A DNA stretch of 9,141 bases from an uncultured Eubacteriales bacterium (GTDB lineage Bacteria; Bacillota; Clostridia; Christensenellales; Aristaeellaceae): NCBI GenBank assembly GCA_900548125.1, contig URJN01000074.1, positions 1 to 9,141 of the forward strand, read 5' to 3'. Within the stretch, counting starts at the first letter, position 1. Each line of letters begins with the position of its first letter. Made by a program: the position numbers and the translations under genes. Below the pieces are notes generated by a model, which searched no databases, was not told where the DNA came from, and saw only the letters and a list, made by a program, of their open reading frames with translations. Below are positions 1-6,971 of this stretch, piece by piece.

Positions 1-36
1 CTCAGCCGTGCTTGATGGATGAAGGAGTGATTCTCA

Positions 37-981
37 ATGGGTCTTGTTACCTCTACCGAGATGTTTAAGAAAGCGTACGAAGGACATTACGCCATCGGTG
101 CTTTCAACGTCAACAACATGGAAATCATTCAGGGCATCACCGAGGCTGCCACGATGGAAAAGGCACCGGTGATTCTTCAGGTTTCCAAGGGCGCGCGCGC
201 CTATGCGAAGCATGTGTATCTGGTGAAGCTGGTTGAGGCGGCTCTGCTCGACGCTCAGGAGAGCGGCGTGGATCTGCCGATCGTTCTGCATCTGGATCAC
301 GGCCCCGATTTTGAGACCTGCAAGGCTTGCATTGACGGCGGATTTACTTCCGTTATGATCGACGGCTCTCACCTGCCGTTCGAAGAGAACATCAAGCTGA
401 CCCGTCAGGTTGTCGAGTATGCACACGATCACGGCGTCGTGGTCGAGGGCGAGCTGGGTCGTCTGGCCGGCGTCGAGGATGACGTGAAGGTTGGCGACGA
501 CGACGCGCTCTACACCGATCCCAACGAGGTTGAGGAGTTTGTGAAGGCGACGGGCGTTGACTCTCTGGCGATTGCCATCGGCACCAGCCACGGCGCGTTC
601 AAGTTCAAGGGCGAGCCGCACCTGCGCTTTGACATTCTGGAGGAAGTTTCCAAGAAGCTGCCGGGCTTCCCGATTGTGCTTCATGGTGCATCCTCCGTTA
701 TGCCGGAGTATGTGCAGATGATCAACCAGTACGGCGGCAACATTCCGGGCGCACAGGGCGTGCCGGAGGCGATGCTGCGTCAGGCTGCGTCCATGGCGGT
801 CTGCAAGATCAACGTGGACTCCGACCTGCGTTTGGCGATGACCGGCGTTATCCGCAAGCAGTTTGCGGAGCATCCGGATCAGTTCGACCCGCGTCAGTAC
901 CTCAAGCCGGCGCGCATCGCTCTGCGCGACATGGTGCGTCACAAGATCGTGAACGTCATGGGCTGCAACGGCAAGGCTTAA
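37..981 (+). CDS. fba: Class II (zinc-dependent) fructose-1,6-bisphosphate aldolase
   Basis: This gene encodes a 314-residue cytosolic enzyme that reversibly cleaves fructose 1,6-bisphosphate to dihydroxyacetone phosphate and glyceraldehyde 3-phosphate in glycolysis and gluconeogenesis. The class II signatures are visible. HLDHG (residues 85-89) carries the catalytic Asp87 and zinc ligand His88. GTSHGAFKFKGEPHLRFDIL (182-201) carries zinc ligand His185. LHGASSV (215-221) carries zinc ligand His216. NVDSD (259-263) is the phosphate and substrate-binding segment. The C-terminal part (DPRQYLKPAR..., about 284-310) fits the longer fructose-bisphosphate branch better than tagatose-bisphosphate aldolases (GatY/KbaY), which are the main alternative. 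The start is supported by AAGGAG at 22-27, 9 bases before ATG. The length is normal and nothing is missing. A strong terminator follows directly, so this is the last or only gene of its transcript. Its promoter lies outside the window. Confidence 0.95.
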   Translation: MGLVTSTEMFKKAYEGHYAIGAFNVNNMEIIQGITEAATMEKAPVILQVSKGARAYAKHVYLVKLVEAALLDAQESGVDLPIVLHLDHGPDFETCKACIDGGFTSVMIDGSHLPFEENIKLTRQVVEYAHDHGVVVEGELGRLAGVEDDVKVGDDDALYTDPNEVEEFVKATGVDSLAIAIGTSHGAFKFKGEPHLRFDILEEVSKKLPGFPIVLHGASSVMPEYVQMINQYGGNIPGAQGVPEAMLRQAASMAVCKINVDSDLRLAMTGVIRKQFAEHPDQFDPRQYLKPARIALRDMVRHKIVNVMGCNGKA

Positions 982-989
982 TTCAATCG

Positions 990-1026
990 AAAACGGCTGT
1001 CAGGCTTCGGCTTGACAGCTGTTTTT
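990..1026 (+). terminator. Rho-independent terminator of the aldolase gene
   Basis: An 11-bp stem (995-1005 with 1010-1020, containing two G-U pairs) closes on a TTCG tetraloop (1006-1009) and is followed by TTTTT at 1022-1026. An A-rich left flank (AAAAC, 990-994) pairs with GTTTT and extends the stem. It lies 8 bases after the aldolase stop codon, a textbook intrinsic terminator. Confidence 0.93.
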
Positions 1027-1110
1027 GCATATTTCGGTTTTTAAGTCAGGCATACAGAATTCTTCACACGATCTTAACGGAAAACGGGACTGACTGAATG
1101 TGCTTTCGGA

Positions 1111-1140
1111 TTGACAAATGCTTTGCGAATTCGATATAAT
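1111..1140 (+). promoter_or_regulatory. Consensus housekeeping-sigma promoter for the DUF1538/PII-like operon
   Basis: TTGACA at 1111-1116 and TATAAT at 1135-1140 both match the sigma-A/sigma-70 consensus exactly, with an 18-base spacer. Transcription would begin near 1147, giving a leader of about 50 bases before the ATG at 1199. An 8-base palindrome, CGAATTCG, lies in the spacer at 1126-1133 and could be chance. No other promoter as good as this one is visible in the window. A strong core promoter suggests constitutive expression, or control by a repressor or leader rather than by an activator. Confidence 0.85.
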
Positions 1141-1157
1141 GATATAAATAGATTATC

Positions 1158-1188
1158 GGGCGCGGCAACGCCGCCCATTTGGAAAGGA
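1158..1188 (+). promoter_or_regulatory. Leader hairpin and ribosome binding site of the DUF1538 gene
   Basis: Within the short predicted 5' leader, the GC-rich segment 1158-1176 can fold (GGGC with GCCC and GGC with GCC around an AAC loop, with a 2-base bulge). GGAAAGGA follows at 1181-1188, 10 bases before the ATG. The hairpin ends just upstream of the ribosome binding site and has no U-tract, so it is not a terminator. It may stabilise the message. No known riboswitch fits in so short a leader. Confidence 0.4.
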
Positions 1189-1198
1189 CGGCGGTGAG

Positions 1199-2716
1199 AT
1201 GAACCCCAAACTCAAGGAGAAGATACTTGAATCGCTGGCAGCGGTTCTGCCCATCACGCTGATTGTGATGGCACTCAGTGTCATACTTGTGCCGATGGAC
1301 GTTGGTACATCGGTCATGTTTACGGTTGGCGCGGTGCTGCTGGTATTTGGCATGGGCTTATTCCAGCTTGGCGCGGAAATCGCCATGACGCCTCTCGGCG
1401 AGGGCATAGGCGTGGAAATGGAGCGCGTCAAGCGTATACCGGTCATCGTGGGAATCGCGTTTTTGATGGGTGTGATTATCACGATTGCAGAGCCGGATCT
1501 TCAGGTGCTGGCGCAGCAGGTTCCTTCCGTGCCAAACAAGGTTTTGATTTACGCGGTGGCGGTCGGCGTCGGCGTGTTTCTGGCTCTGGCTGTTCTGCGT
1601 ATTCTCAAGCGCATCAGCCTTTCCAGACTGCTGCTGGCTCTGTACGGCTTGCTGGCGATTATTTCAATCTTTGTGCCTAAGGATTTTTTGAGCATTGCCT
1701 ATGACGCGGGCGGCGTGACGACGGGACCGATTACGGTGCCGTTCATCATGGCGATGGGCGTAGGCATGGCGGCGGTTCGCGGTGATAAGGACGCGGCGAA
1801 TGACAGCTTCGGTCTGGTTGCGCTGTCGAGCGTCGGCCCGATTCTGGCGGTTGCGCTGCTCGGATGCTTTTATAATCCGCAAAACACCGTATATACGGCG
1901 ACGGAGGTTCCGCAGGTCATTACGACACAGGACGTTGCGCGGGAATTCATGCACGGACTTCCGCATTACATTCTGGAGGTCGCCATGTCCATCCTGCCGA
2001 TTGTCGCGGTCTTTGTGATTTTCCAATTGGCGACGCATCGCTATCAGAAGCGGCAGAGGACGCGCATATTGGTCGGCTTTGCGTATACCTATGTCGGGCT
2101 GGTGCTGTTCCTTTGCGGCGTGAACGTCGGCTTCGGTCCGGTCGGCACGGTGCTGGGACGCGAGCTGGCGCGGTCGCACAAATGGCTGCTTGTGCCGATT
2201 GGCATGCTCATCGGTTTCTTTATCGTCAAGGCTGAGCCGGCGATTCAGGTTCTGAACCGACAGATTCAGGGCGTGACCAACGGCGCGATATCTGCCAAGG
2301 CGATGAACCGATGCCTGTCCATCGGCGTGGCGGTCAGCGTCGGTTTGGCGATGCTGCGCGTGGTTACGGGTCTGCCCATCCAGTATATTCTCATTCCGGG
2401 CTATCTGCTGGCACTGACGATGTCCTTTATCGTGCCGCCGATCTTTGTCGGTATCGCGTTTGACTCCGGCGGCGTGGCGAGCGGCCCGATGACGACGACC
2501 TTCCTGCTGCCGCTGAGCATCGGCGCATGCGAGACGATGGGCGGCAATGTGATGAGCGATGCGTTCGGCGTGGTCGCGCTGGTTGCGCTGACGCCGCTGA
2601 TTGCCGTGCAGATTATGGGCGTGATGTACAGAATCAAGACGAGCCGTGCGAAGAAGGTCGTTGTACCTGCCTTTGACGGACGGGACGATATTATCGAGTT
2701 TGAGGAGGGCGTATGA
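1199..2716 (+). CDS. Tandem DUF1538 membrane protein (UmpAB-like putative cation/proton antiporter)
   Basis: This 505-residue, very hydrophobic inner-membrane protein is built from two copies of the DUF1538 unit, offset by about 250 residues. Matching pairs are AEPDLQVL (97-104) with AEPAIQVL (345-352), IAYDAGGVTTGP (166-177) with IAFDSGGVASGP (419-430), and NDSFGLVAL (201-209) with SDAFGVVAL (453-461). Each half has about seven hydrophobic segments, including a glycine-rich stretch at the D-x-GGV-x-x-GP motif that may be re-entrant. The DUF1538 proteins UmpA and UmpB of a Halomonas species were reported to work together as a Na+(Li+,K+)/H+ antiporter. By analogy this single chain could be a natural UmpAB fusion, but the substrate here is unproven. 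The conserved AEP glutamates (E98, E346) and D169/D422 are candidate ion-coupling residues. The start follows a GGAAAGGA site. The stop overlaps the next gene's start (ATGA), which implies translational coupling to a PII-like partner. Confidence 0.87.
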   Translation: MNPKLKEKILESLAAVLPITLIVMALSVILVPMDVGTSVMFTVGAVLLVFGMGLFQLGAEIAMTPLGEGIGVEMERVKRIPVIVGIAFLMGVIITIAEPDLQVLAQQVPSVPNKVLIYAVAVGVGVFLALAVLRILKRISLSRLLLALYGLLAIISIFVPKDFLSIAYDAGGVTTGPITVPFIMAMGVGMAAVRGDKDAANDSFGLVALSSVGPILAVALLGCFYNPQNTVYTATEVPQVITTQDVAREFMHGLPHYILEVAMSILPIVAVFVIFQLATHRYQKRQRTRILVGFAYTYVGLVLFLCGVNVGFGPVGTVLGRELARSHKWLLVPIGMLIGFFIVKAEPAIQVLNRQIQGVTNGAISAKAMNRCLSIGVAVSVGLAMLRVVTGLPIQYILIPGYLLALTMSFIVPPIFVGIAFDSGGVASGPMTTTFLLPLSIGACETMGGNVMSDAFGVVALVALTPLIAVQIMGVMYRIKTSRAKKVVVPAFDGRDDIIEFEEGV

Positions 2717-3405
2717 GCAACGAAAAAATGCGCGCGTCATTCCGCATGCTGATGCTGATTACAACGCCGAAGCTCGGAGAAAAGGCACTTGCGCTGTTTG
2801 AAAGAGAAAAGCTGCCGATGCAGTGTCAGGCATATGCACACGGCACGGCTTCGCGGGAAATGATGGATATGCTGGGGCTGGACAGCGGGGAAAAGAGCCT
2901 GCTGCTGTCGATGATGCCCAAAGCGAACGCGGACGAGCTGCTCAAGCAGCTCAGGCGCGAATTGCGGCTCGGCGCATCCGGAAGCGGCATCGCGTTTACG
3001 ATACCGCTGAGCGGCACGAATCGGCGAATGCTGCAAATGGTCGAGCATATCTGCGAGGAGCAGCATCGTGAACCGGAAAAGAGGAGGATCGACATGCGGG
3101 AGAACGAATATCAGATGATCGTCGCGCTGGTCAATCAGGGATACAGCGAGGACGTTATGGCTGCCGCCAGACCTGCGGGCGCGGCGGGCGGAACGGTTCT
3201 GCACAGCCGCCGCATCGGCGCAGAGGAAACGCTCCGGCAATGGGGATTCAGCATCCAGCAGGAAAAGGAAGCGGTATTGATTCTGGCGCGCAAGGAAGAA
3301 AAGCTGGCGATCATGCAGGCGATTTGCGATAAGTGCGGCTTGCAGAGCGACGCGCAGGGCATTGTGCTTGCGATTCCGGTGGACAGCGTCGTCGGGCTGG
3401 AGTGA
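2713..3405 (+). CDS. Tandem PII-like (GlnB-fold) signalling protein, partner of the DUF1538 transporter
   Basis: This gene encodes a 230-residue soluble protein with no signal peptide or membrane segment. It reads as two PII-like ferredoxin-fold domains, about residues 9-101 and 133-228, joined by a charged linker (about 112-132). The second is clearer: YQMIVALV as the first strand, GGTVLHSRRIG (159-169) at the strand before the T-loop, EKEAVLILARKEEK (184-197), and IVLAIPVDSVVGL as the last strand. The first has a parallel layout, with FRMLMLITT, HGTASREMMDMLGL, EKSLLLSMMPK and GIAFTIPL. The canonical B-loop GDGKIF motif is not kept: it reads GSGIAF in domain 1 and SDAQGIV in domain 2. A terminal RIRTGE is also absent, so adenylate binding may be lost or altered. 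GAGGAGG (2702-2708) precedes the ATG, which overlaps the transporter stop by 4 bases. By analogy with GlnK-AmtB, it probably binds and controls the DUF1538 protein. The ligand is unknown. Confidence 0.78.
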   Translation: MSNEKMRASFRMLMLITTPKLGEKALALFEREKLPMQCQAYAHGTASREMMDMLGLDSGEKSLLLSMMPKANADELLKQLRRELRLGASGSGIAFTIPLSGTNRRMLQMVEHICEEQHREPEKRRIDMRENEYQMIVALVNQGYSEDVMAAARPAGAAGGTVLHSRRIGAEETLRQWGFSIQQEKEAVLILARKEEKLAIMQAICDKCGLQSDAQGIVLAIPVDSVVGLE

Positions 3406-3537
3406 CGGGAATTTGCCGAGCAAAGTCCTTTGCGGCGGCTGAAAAAGCGGACTGAGCCCGCTCTCACTTCCGCCATGGTCTCTTACTCCTTGAAGCCATT
3501 GCACACGCGGGAGATTTGACGCAATTTTCTATACGTT
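3406..3537. other. Intergenic stretch with a nested inverted repeat
   Basis: No credible gene is seen here. The segment holds a nested inverted repeat. The inner arms AGCGG (3446-3450) and CCGCT (3458-3462) lie inside outer arms GGCGG (3434-3438) and CCGCC (3470-3474). Read leftward, the inner hairpin is followed by TTTTT (3441-3445), so it could be a weak back-up terminator for transcripts running past the stronger site at 3538-3577. Confidence 0.35.
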
Positions 3538-3577
3538 AAAAAAGGCTTGTTGAGCTTCTCTGCTCAGCAAGCCTTTT
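3538..3577. terminator. Bidirectional intrinsic terminator between convergent operons
   Basis: A 16-bp stem (3540-3555 with 3562-3577, one G-T wobble) closes on a six-base loop. It has A-rich left and T-rich right flanks, so it gives a U-tract in both directions. It lies about 130 bases after the PII-like gene and about 40 bases after the beta-glucosidase stop codon, so it should end both the rightward and leftward transcripts. Confidence 0.9.
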
Positions 3578-3618
3578 GACTGTCATTCTTTCTGCGGGCG
3601 AGGCTGTCGGCTTCCGAC

Positions 3619-4977
3619 TTACAGGGCTTCGCCGTTGCTTTCCATGATAGAGCGGTACCAAAGCGCGGAATCCTTCGGTGTGCGCTTTTGTGTGGCGTAA
3701 TCGACGTAAACCAGACCGAAACGCTCGGTGTAGCCGAAAGACCATTCGTAGTTGTCCATCAGCGACCATGCAAAATAGCCGCGCGCATCGACGCCGTCTT
3801 CCGCCGCGCGTTTATAGGCGAGCAGATAGCGGTGCATGTAGTCCTGACGGTTCGGGTCGTGAACCTTGCCGTCGAGCGAAACCGCGTCATGCGCGGACAT
3901 GCCGTTTTCGGAAATGATGAAGGGCGTCTTGTAACGCTCATAGAGGAATTTGGGACCCCAGTACAGCGCGTCCGGATGAATCGACCAGCCAATCGCGGTT
4001 CTCGGAACGCCGACAGGCTCAGGCAGCTGCTCATAGCCCTGAGCGTTGTCCGCGGCGCGGATGACACGGCCGTTGTAGATGTTCTGCGCATAGAAATCCA
4101 GCGGCTGATGGATGAGGGGCAGATCGTTTTCCCAGCGGCGGGGGAGGAAGCGTTCAAAGTGGGCGAGTCCGTCCTCGGGATAGCTGCCGAGCAGGGCGGG
4201 GTCGCTCCACCAGGCGACGTTAAACGCCCAGAAATCGCTGTTTGGAACGGAGAAATAGGCTTTTCTGGCGGCTTCGATGTCAGCTTCATTCGTGCCGACA
4301 GGGATGCACACATCGCCGCAGGGAGCATAACCGATGCGGCAGTCCGGAACGAGCGTGCGCAGGGCGCGGACAGCCAGCCCGTGCGCCTTCAGCACGTGGT
4401 GACTCATGGGGATGGTCATGCTGGCGGGCAGAACCATGCCGGGAGCATGCGCACCCGTTCCATAGCCCAAGCCGATGAAGCACTGAGGCTCATTGAACGT
4501 GATGAAATCCTTAACGCGGTCTCCAAAGCGGCGGGCGCAGAGCGCGGCATATTCCTCGAACCAGACAGGACTGTCCGGATTTGACCACGCGCCGCGGTCT
4601 TGGAGAGCCTGAGGATAGTCCCAATGAAAGAGCGTGACGAATGGGCGGATGCCGTTTTCGAGCAGAGCATCGATGAGCTGGTTGTAGAAGGCGACGCCTT
4701 CTTCGTTGACCCTGCCTGTGCCGTCGGGGAGAAGGCGCGGCCACGAGAGGGAGAAACGGTAGTTCTTGATGCCGAGCTGTGCCATCAGCTTAACATCGTC
4801 GCGGAAGCGGTGGTAATGGTCGCAGGCGATATCGCCGGTATCGCCGTGAAGGATCTTTCCGTCCCAATGGGAGAACGTATCCCAGACAGAAGCACCCTTT
4901 CCAGCCTCAAAAGCAGCACCCTCGATTTGGTAGGACGCGGTTGCCGCGCCCCAGATGAAGTCCTCGCGAAAGCTCAT
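3619..4977 (-). CDS. bglA: GH1 family beta-glucosidase
   Basis: This 452-residue cytosolic glycoside hydrolase family 1 enzyme has the usual length and no signal peptide. Retaining catalysis is supported by TFNEP (160-164, acid/base Glu163) and IISENG (354-359, nucleophile Glu357). Glycone-binding residues are visible as SYQIEG (15-20, Gln17), HWD (118-120) and WSLMDNYEWSFGY (404-416). The Glu411-Trp412 pair in the last motif is typical of beta-glucosidases acting on unphosphorylated sugars. 6-Phospho-beta-glucosidases carry a Ser and a Lys/Tyr phosphate pocket in this region. This agrees with the ABC transporter encoded just upstream. The likely role is to split imported cellobiose or other short beta-glucosides. 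GGAGG (4987-4991) lies 9 bases before the ATG. A terminator separates the gene from the permeases, so it probably has its own weak promoter or depends on readthrough. Beta-galactosidase or beta-fucosidase side activity cannot be excluded. Confidence 0.93.
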   Translation of the reverse strand: MSFREDFIWGAATASYQIEGAAFEAGKGASVWDTFSHWDGKILHGDTGDIACDHYHRFRDDVKLMAQLGIKNYRFSLSWPRLLPDGTGRVNEEGVAFYNQLIDALLENGIRPFVTLFHWDYPQALQDRGAWSNPDSPVWFEEYAALCARRFGDRVKDFITFNEPQCFIGLGYGTGAHAPGMVLPASMTIPMSHHVLKAHGLAVRALRTLVPDCRIGYAPCGDVCIPVGTNEADIEAARKAYFSVPNSDFWAFNVAWWSDPALLGSYPEDGLAHFERFLPRRWENDLPLIHQPLDFYAQNIYNGRVIRAADNAQGYEQLPEPVGVPRTAIGWSIHPDALYWGPKFLYERYKTPFIISENGMSAHDAVSLDGKVHDPNRQDYMHRYLLAYKRAAEDGVDARGYFAWSLMDNYEWSFGYTERFGLVYVDYATQKRTPKDSALWYRSIMESNGEAL

Positions 4978-5012
4978 GTCGGTGAACCTCCATATTCTTT
5001 TTTGTACTCAAT

Positions 5013-5018
5013 ATCATA
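5013..5018 (-). promoter_or_regulatory. Possible -10 element for the beta-glucosidase gene
   Basis: On the minus strand TATGAT (5018 to 5013) sits between the upstream terminator and the beta-glucosidase ribosome binding site. Transcription would start about 15 bases before the GGAGG. No recognisable TTGACA-like -35 lies at the right distance, because the upstream DNA is a pyrimidine tract. This is therefore only a candidate. Confidence 0.25.
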
Positions 5019-5044
5019 ACGCAGACGGAGAAAAAAGGAAAGAT

Positions 5045-5088
5045 AAAAAGACGGCATAAAAGCGGTTTTTCAGCGCTTTTGCCGTCTT
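5045..5088 (-). terminator. Intrinsic terminator of the ABC transporter operon
   Basis: Read leftward, arms of 8 bp (5081-5088 with 5048-5055) and 7 bp (5074-5080 with 5058-5064) are interrupted only by a 2-base bulge. They close a nine-base loop and are followed by a U-run from the A-tract at 5045-5049. The structure lies about 50 bases after the permease stop codon and before the beta-glucosidase gene. Confidence 0.85.
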
Positions 5089-5136
5089 GAGGAAAAGTGT
5101 AATCGCAGAGACAGTGCCCGAAATAACCTTGCGCGG

Positions 5137-6015
5137 TCAGCCCTTTACGCCGCCCAAGGCAACGCCCGCGACGATGAACTTGCTCAGTAAAAGGTAGACG
5201 ACGATGACCGGCATGATGGCGATTGCGATGAGCATATACACCTGACCCATATCGAACTTGAGGAAGTCTGCGCTGCGGAGCTGGGCAATCAAAATCGGCA
5301 GGGTCTTTTTCTTGCTGCTGGTCAGCACGAGAGCCGGAACGAAGTAGTTGTTCCAAGAGCCGACGAACGTGAAGATGGCCTGAACAGCAAGCGCGGGCTT
5401 CATAATCGGAAGGACGATGTAGTTAAACGTGTGATACTCGCCGGAGCCGTCGATGCGCGCCGCTTCGATGATTTCCATCGGCAGGTTGCTCTTCATGTAG
5501 GAAATCATGAAGTAGTAGACCGTCGGCGCGGCGATGCTCGGCAGGAACAGCGGGATAAGCGTATCATTGAGCTTCATGCCGGTGATGAGGCGGACGAAGC
5601 CCAGCGCGGAAACCTGCGTCGGCATGGTCATGATGAGGATGATGAAGGCGGACGCAATTTTCTTCAGCTTAAAGTCATACGCATGCACGCCGTATGCGGT
5701 CAGCGCGGAGAAGTAGATGGAGAGCGCGGCGGAAAGGGCAGAAACGAACAGGCTGTTCTTAATGCCCGAAAGAATCGGAATATTGGCGTCTGCCAGCACG
5801 TTGTTCAGGTTTGTCATGAAGGACTTGCCAGGCAGGAAGGAGAAGCCGCGCTGAATCTGGTAATGGTTGCGCGTCGCGTTGATAATCAGCACATAGAAGA
5901 AGAACAGGCAGAGGAAGCAGAGAATCGTCAGGACGAGATAGCTGACGATGCGGCGGGCAATCAGCTCATGCTTGCTGTGTTCTGCACCCTTATCCTTTAC
6001 GGCTTGCGTAGTCAT
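5137..6015 (-). CDS. Carbohydrate ABC transporter permease, MalG/UgpE-like (CUT1 family)
   Basis: This 292-residue inner-membrane permease is the second of the two channel-forming subunits of a sugar importer. After a short polar N terminus, about six hydrophobic segments follow, the first at about 24-46. The cytoplasmic EAA loop is clear: EAARIDG at 184-190, followed by the VLPIMKPAL segment (201-209). This loop docks with the ATPase. The C terminus, FIVAGVALGGVKG, is the usual ending of MalG-like subunits (x-G-x-x-x-G-x-VKG). The ATG overlaps the stop of the upstream permease by 4 bases (ATGA). CCTCCC at 6024-6029 on the plus strand gives a GGGAGG ribosome binding site 8 bases away, so the two subunits are translationally coupled, as expected for a heterodimer. 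It is the last gene before the terminator at 5045-5088. No ATPase gene lies nearby. The substrate is inferred from context only (probably a beta-glucoside or short oligosaccharide). Confidence 0.93.
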   Translation of the reverse strand: MTTQAVKDKGAEHSKHELIARRIVSYLVLTILCFLCLFFFYVLIINATRNHYQIQRGFSFLPGKSFMTNLNNVLADANIPILSGIKNSLFVSALSAALSIYFSALTAYGVHAYDFKLKKIASAFIILIMTMPTQVSALGFVRLITGMKLNDTLIPLFLPSIAAPTVYYFMISYMKSNLPMEIIEAARIDGSGEYHTFNYIVLPIMKPALAVQAIFTFVGSWNNYFVPALVLTSSKKKTLPILIAQLRSADFLKFDMGQVYMLIAIAIMPVIVVYLLLSKFIVAGVALGGVKG

Positions 6016-6941
6016 TTCTTTTTCCTCCCTTCTCCGTCATCGGACGTGCGGTAGATGATGACGCAGAGAACCGCGCAGATGATGAACAGGATGGTCGAAA
6101 CCGCGCCTGCCATGCCGTAGTTCTTGCTGTACATGTGGTTATTCAGGTACATAATCATGGTGGTTGCACAGCGATCCGGATTGCCCTTGCCGTTGGTCAG
6201 AATCTGCGGAACGTCGAACATCTGCAATCCGCCGATGAGCGAGGTAATCAGCACATAGACCAGAATGGGGCGGATAAGCGGCATGGTAATCTTCCAGAAG
6301 GTCTGTTTCGGCGTACAGCCGTCGATTTCTGCCGCTTCAAAGAGGCTCAGGTCGATGCCCATGACGGCAGCCATCAGCAGAATGGTTGTATTGCCGAACC
6401 ACATCAGAAAGTTCATCAAGCCGACCAGTCCGCGCGTGCCTGCGACGCTGGAGAGGAAACGGAACGGTTCCGAAAGAATGCCCGCGGACACCAGCGCGGC
6501 GTTGACGGGGCCGTTATCCGAGAAGAGGGCAAAGAAGAGCATGGCGAAAGCCGACGCCATGATGAGGTTAGGCATGTAGATCACGGTCTTGAAGAACGGC
6601 TGGAGGCGGATGCGCAGGCGGTTATCCGTAAACCACACTGCCAGAAGCAGCGAAATGATAATCTGCGGCACGAAGCCGATAATCCACATCAGCATGGTGT
6701 TGCCCAGATAACGGGGCAAATCGAGACTCAGCAGCTTGATATAGTTATCAACGCCCTTGAAGGTGGGTCCGATAATCTTCAAACCGCTGCGGTAATACTC
6801 GAAGAAGCTGTAGTAGATGGTCGAGCCGAGCGGGATGAACTGGAAGAGAGCAAAGACAATGAAGAACGGCGCGATGAAGATATACCCCCACTTTGCGTAG
6901 CTGACCGAGCGACGCTTGGTTTCTTTCGCGGGCGCTTGCAT
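6012..6941 (-). CDS. Carbohydrate ABC transporter permease, MalF/UgpA-like (CUT1 family)
   Basis: This 309-residue inner-membrane permease is the partner of the MalG-like subunit encoded just downstream. Hydrophobic segments run from about 18-45 through about 281-297. The EAA loop reads EAAEIDG (202-208), followed by WKITMPLIRP (216-225), the ATPase docking site. The start is taken as the ATG at 6941 (protein beginning MQAPAKETKRR), because AGGAAAGG lies 8 bases upstream. The reading frame stays open to an ATG at 7001, but that extension would read through a GC-rich hairpin, has no ribosome binding site and looks like noncoding sequence (MGRAFCPSH...). The stop overlaps the next permease gene by 4 bases. 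The gap of about 80 bases from the binding-protein gene contains a stem-loop that may lower permease expression relative to the binding protein. The family is certain; the sugar is not. Confidence 0.92.
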   Translation of the reverse strand: MQAPAKETKRRSVSYAKWGYIFIAPFFIVFALFQFIPLGSTIYYSFFEYYRSGLKIIGPTFKGVDNYIKLLSLDLPRYLGNTMLMWIIGFVPQIIISLLLAVWFTDNRLRIRLQPFFKTVIYMPNLIMASAFAMLFFALFSDNGPVNAALVSAGILSEPFRFLSSVAGTRGLVGLMNFLMWFGNTTILLMAAVMGIDLSLFEAAEIDGCTPKQTFWKITMPLIRPILVYVLITSLIGGLQMFDVPQILTNGKGNPDRCATTMIMYLNNHMYSKNYGMAGAVSTILFIICAVLCVIIYRTSDDGEGRKKK

Positions 6942-6949
6942 ACGAATCA

Positions 6950-6957
6950 CCTTTCCT
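6950..6957 (-). promoter_or_regulatory. Ribosome binding site that fixes the MalF-like permease start
   Basis: The minus-strand sequence AGGAAAGG ends 8 bases before the ATG at 6941. The upstream in-frame ATG at 7001 has no comparable site, so this decides the start codon. Confidence 0.8.
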
Positions 6958-6971
6958 TTTTTCATGATAGG

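Noticed and set aside
34..942. 302-codon minus-strand frame opposite the aldolase gene
   Set aside because: It is a mirror of the highly conserved aldolase, rich in His, Arg and Asn with no domain pattern and no credible ribosome binding site.
1126..1133. CGAATTCG palindrome between -35 and -10 as an operator
   Set aside because: Eight bases are too short to distinguish from chance, GAATTC also occurs nearby at about 1057, and no regulator gene is linked to this operon.
1664..2740. 358-codon minus-strand frame opposite the DUF1538 gene
   Set aside because: It reads as an Arg/His/Gln-rich shadow of a membrane protein, a typical complement of hydrophobic codons.
3688..4584. 298-codon plus-strand frame inside the beta-glucosidase gene
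   Set aside because: The opposite strand has both catalytic GH1 motifs intact. The plus-strand product matches nothing recognisable.
3619..4977. 6-phospho-beta-glucosidase (PTS-linked) assignment
   Set aside because: The Ser and Lys/Tyr phosphate-pocket residues typical of that branch are replaced by Glu411-Trp412, and the neighbouring importer is ABC-type.
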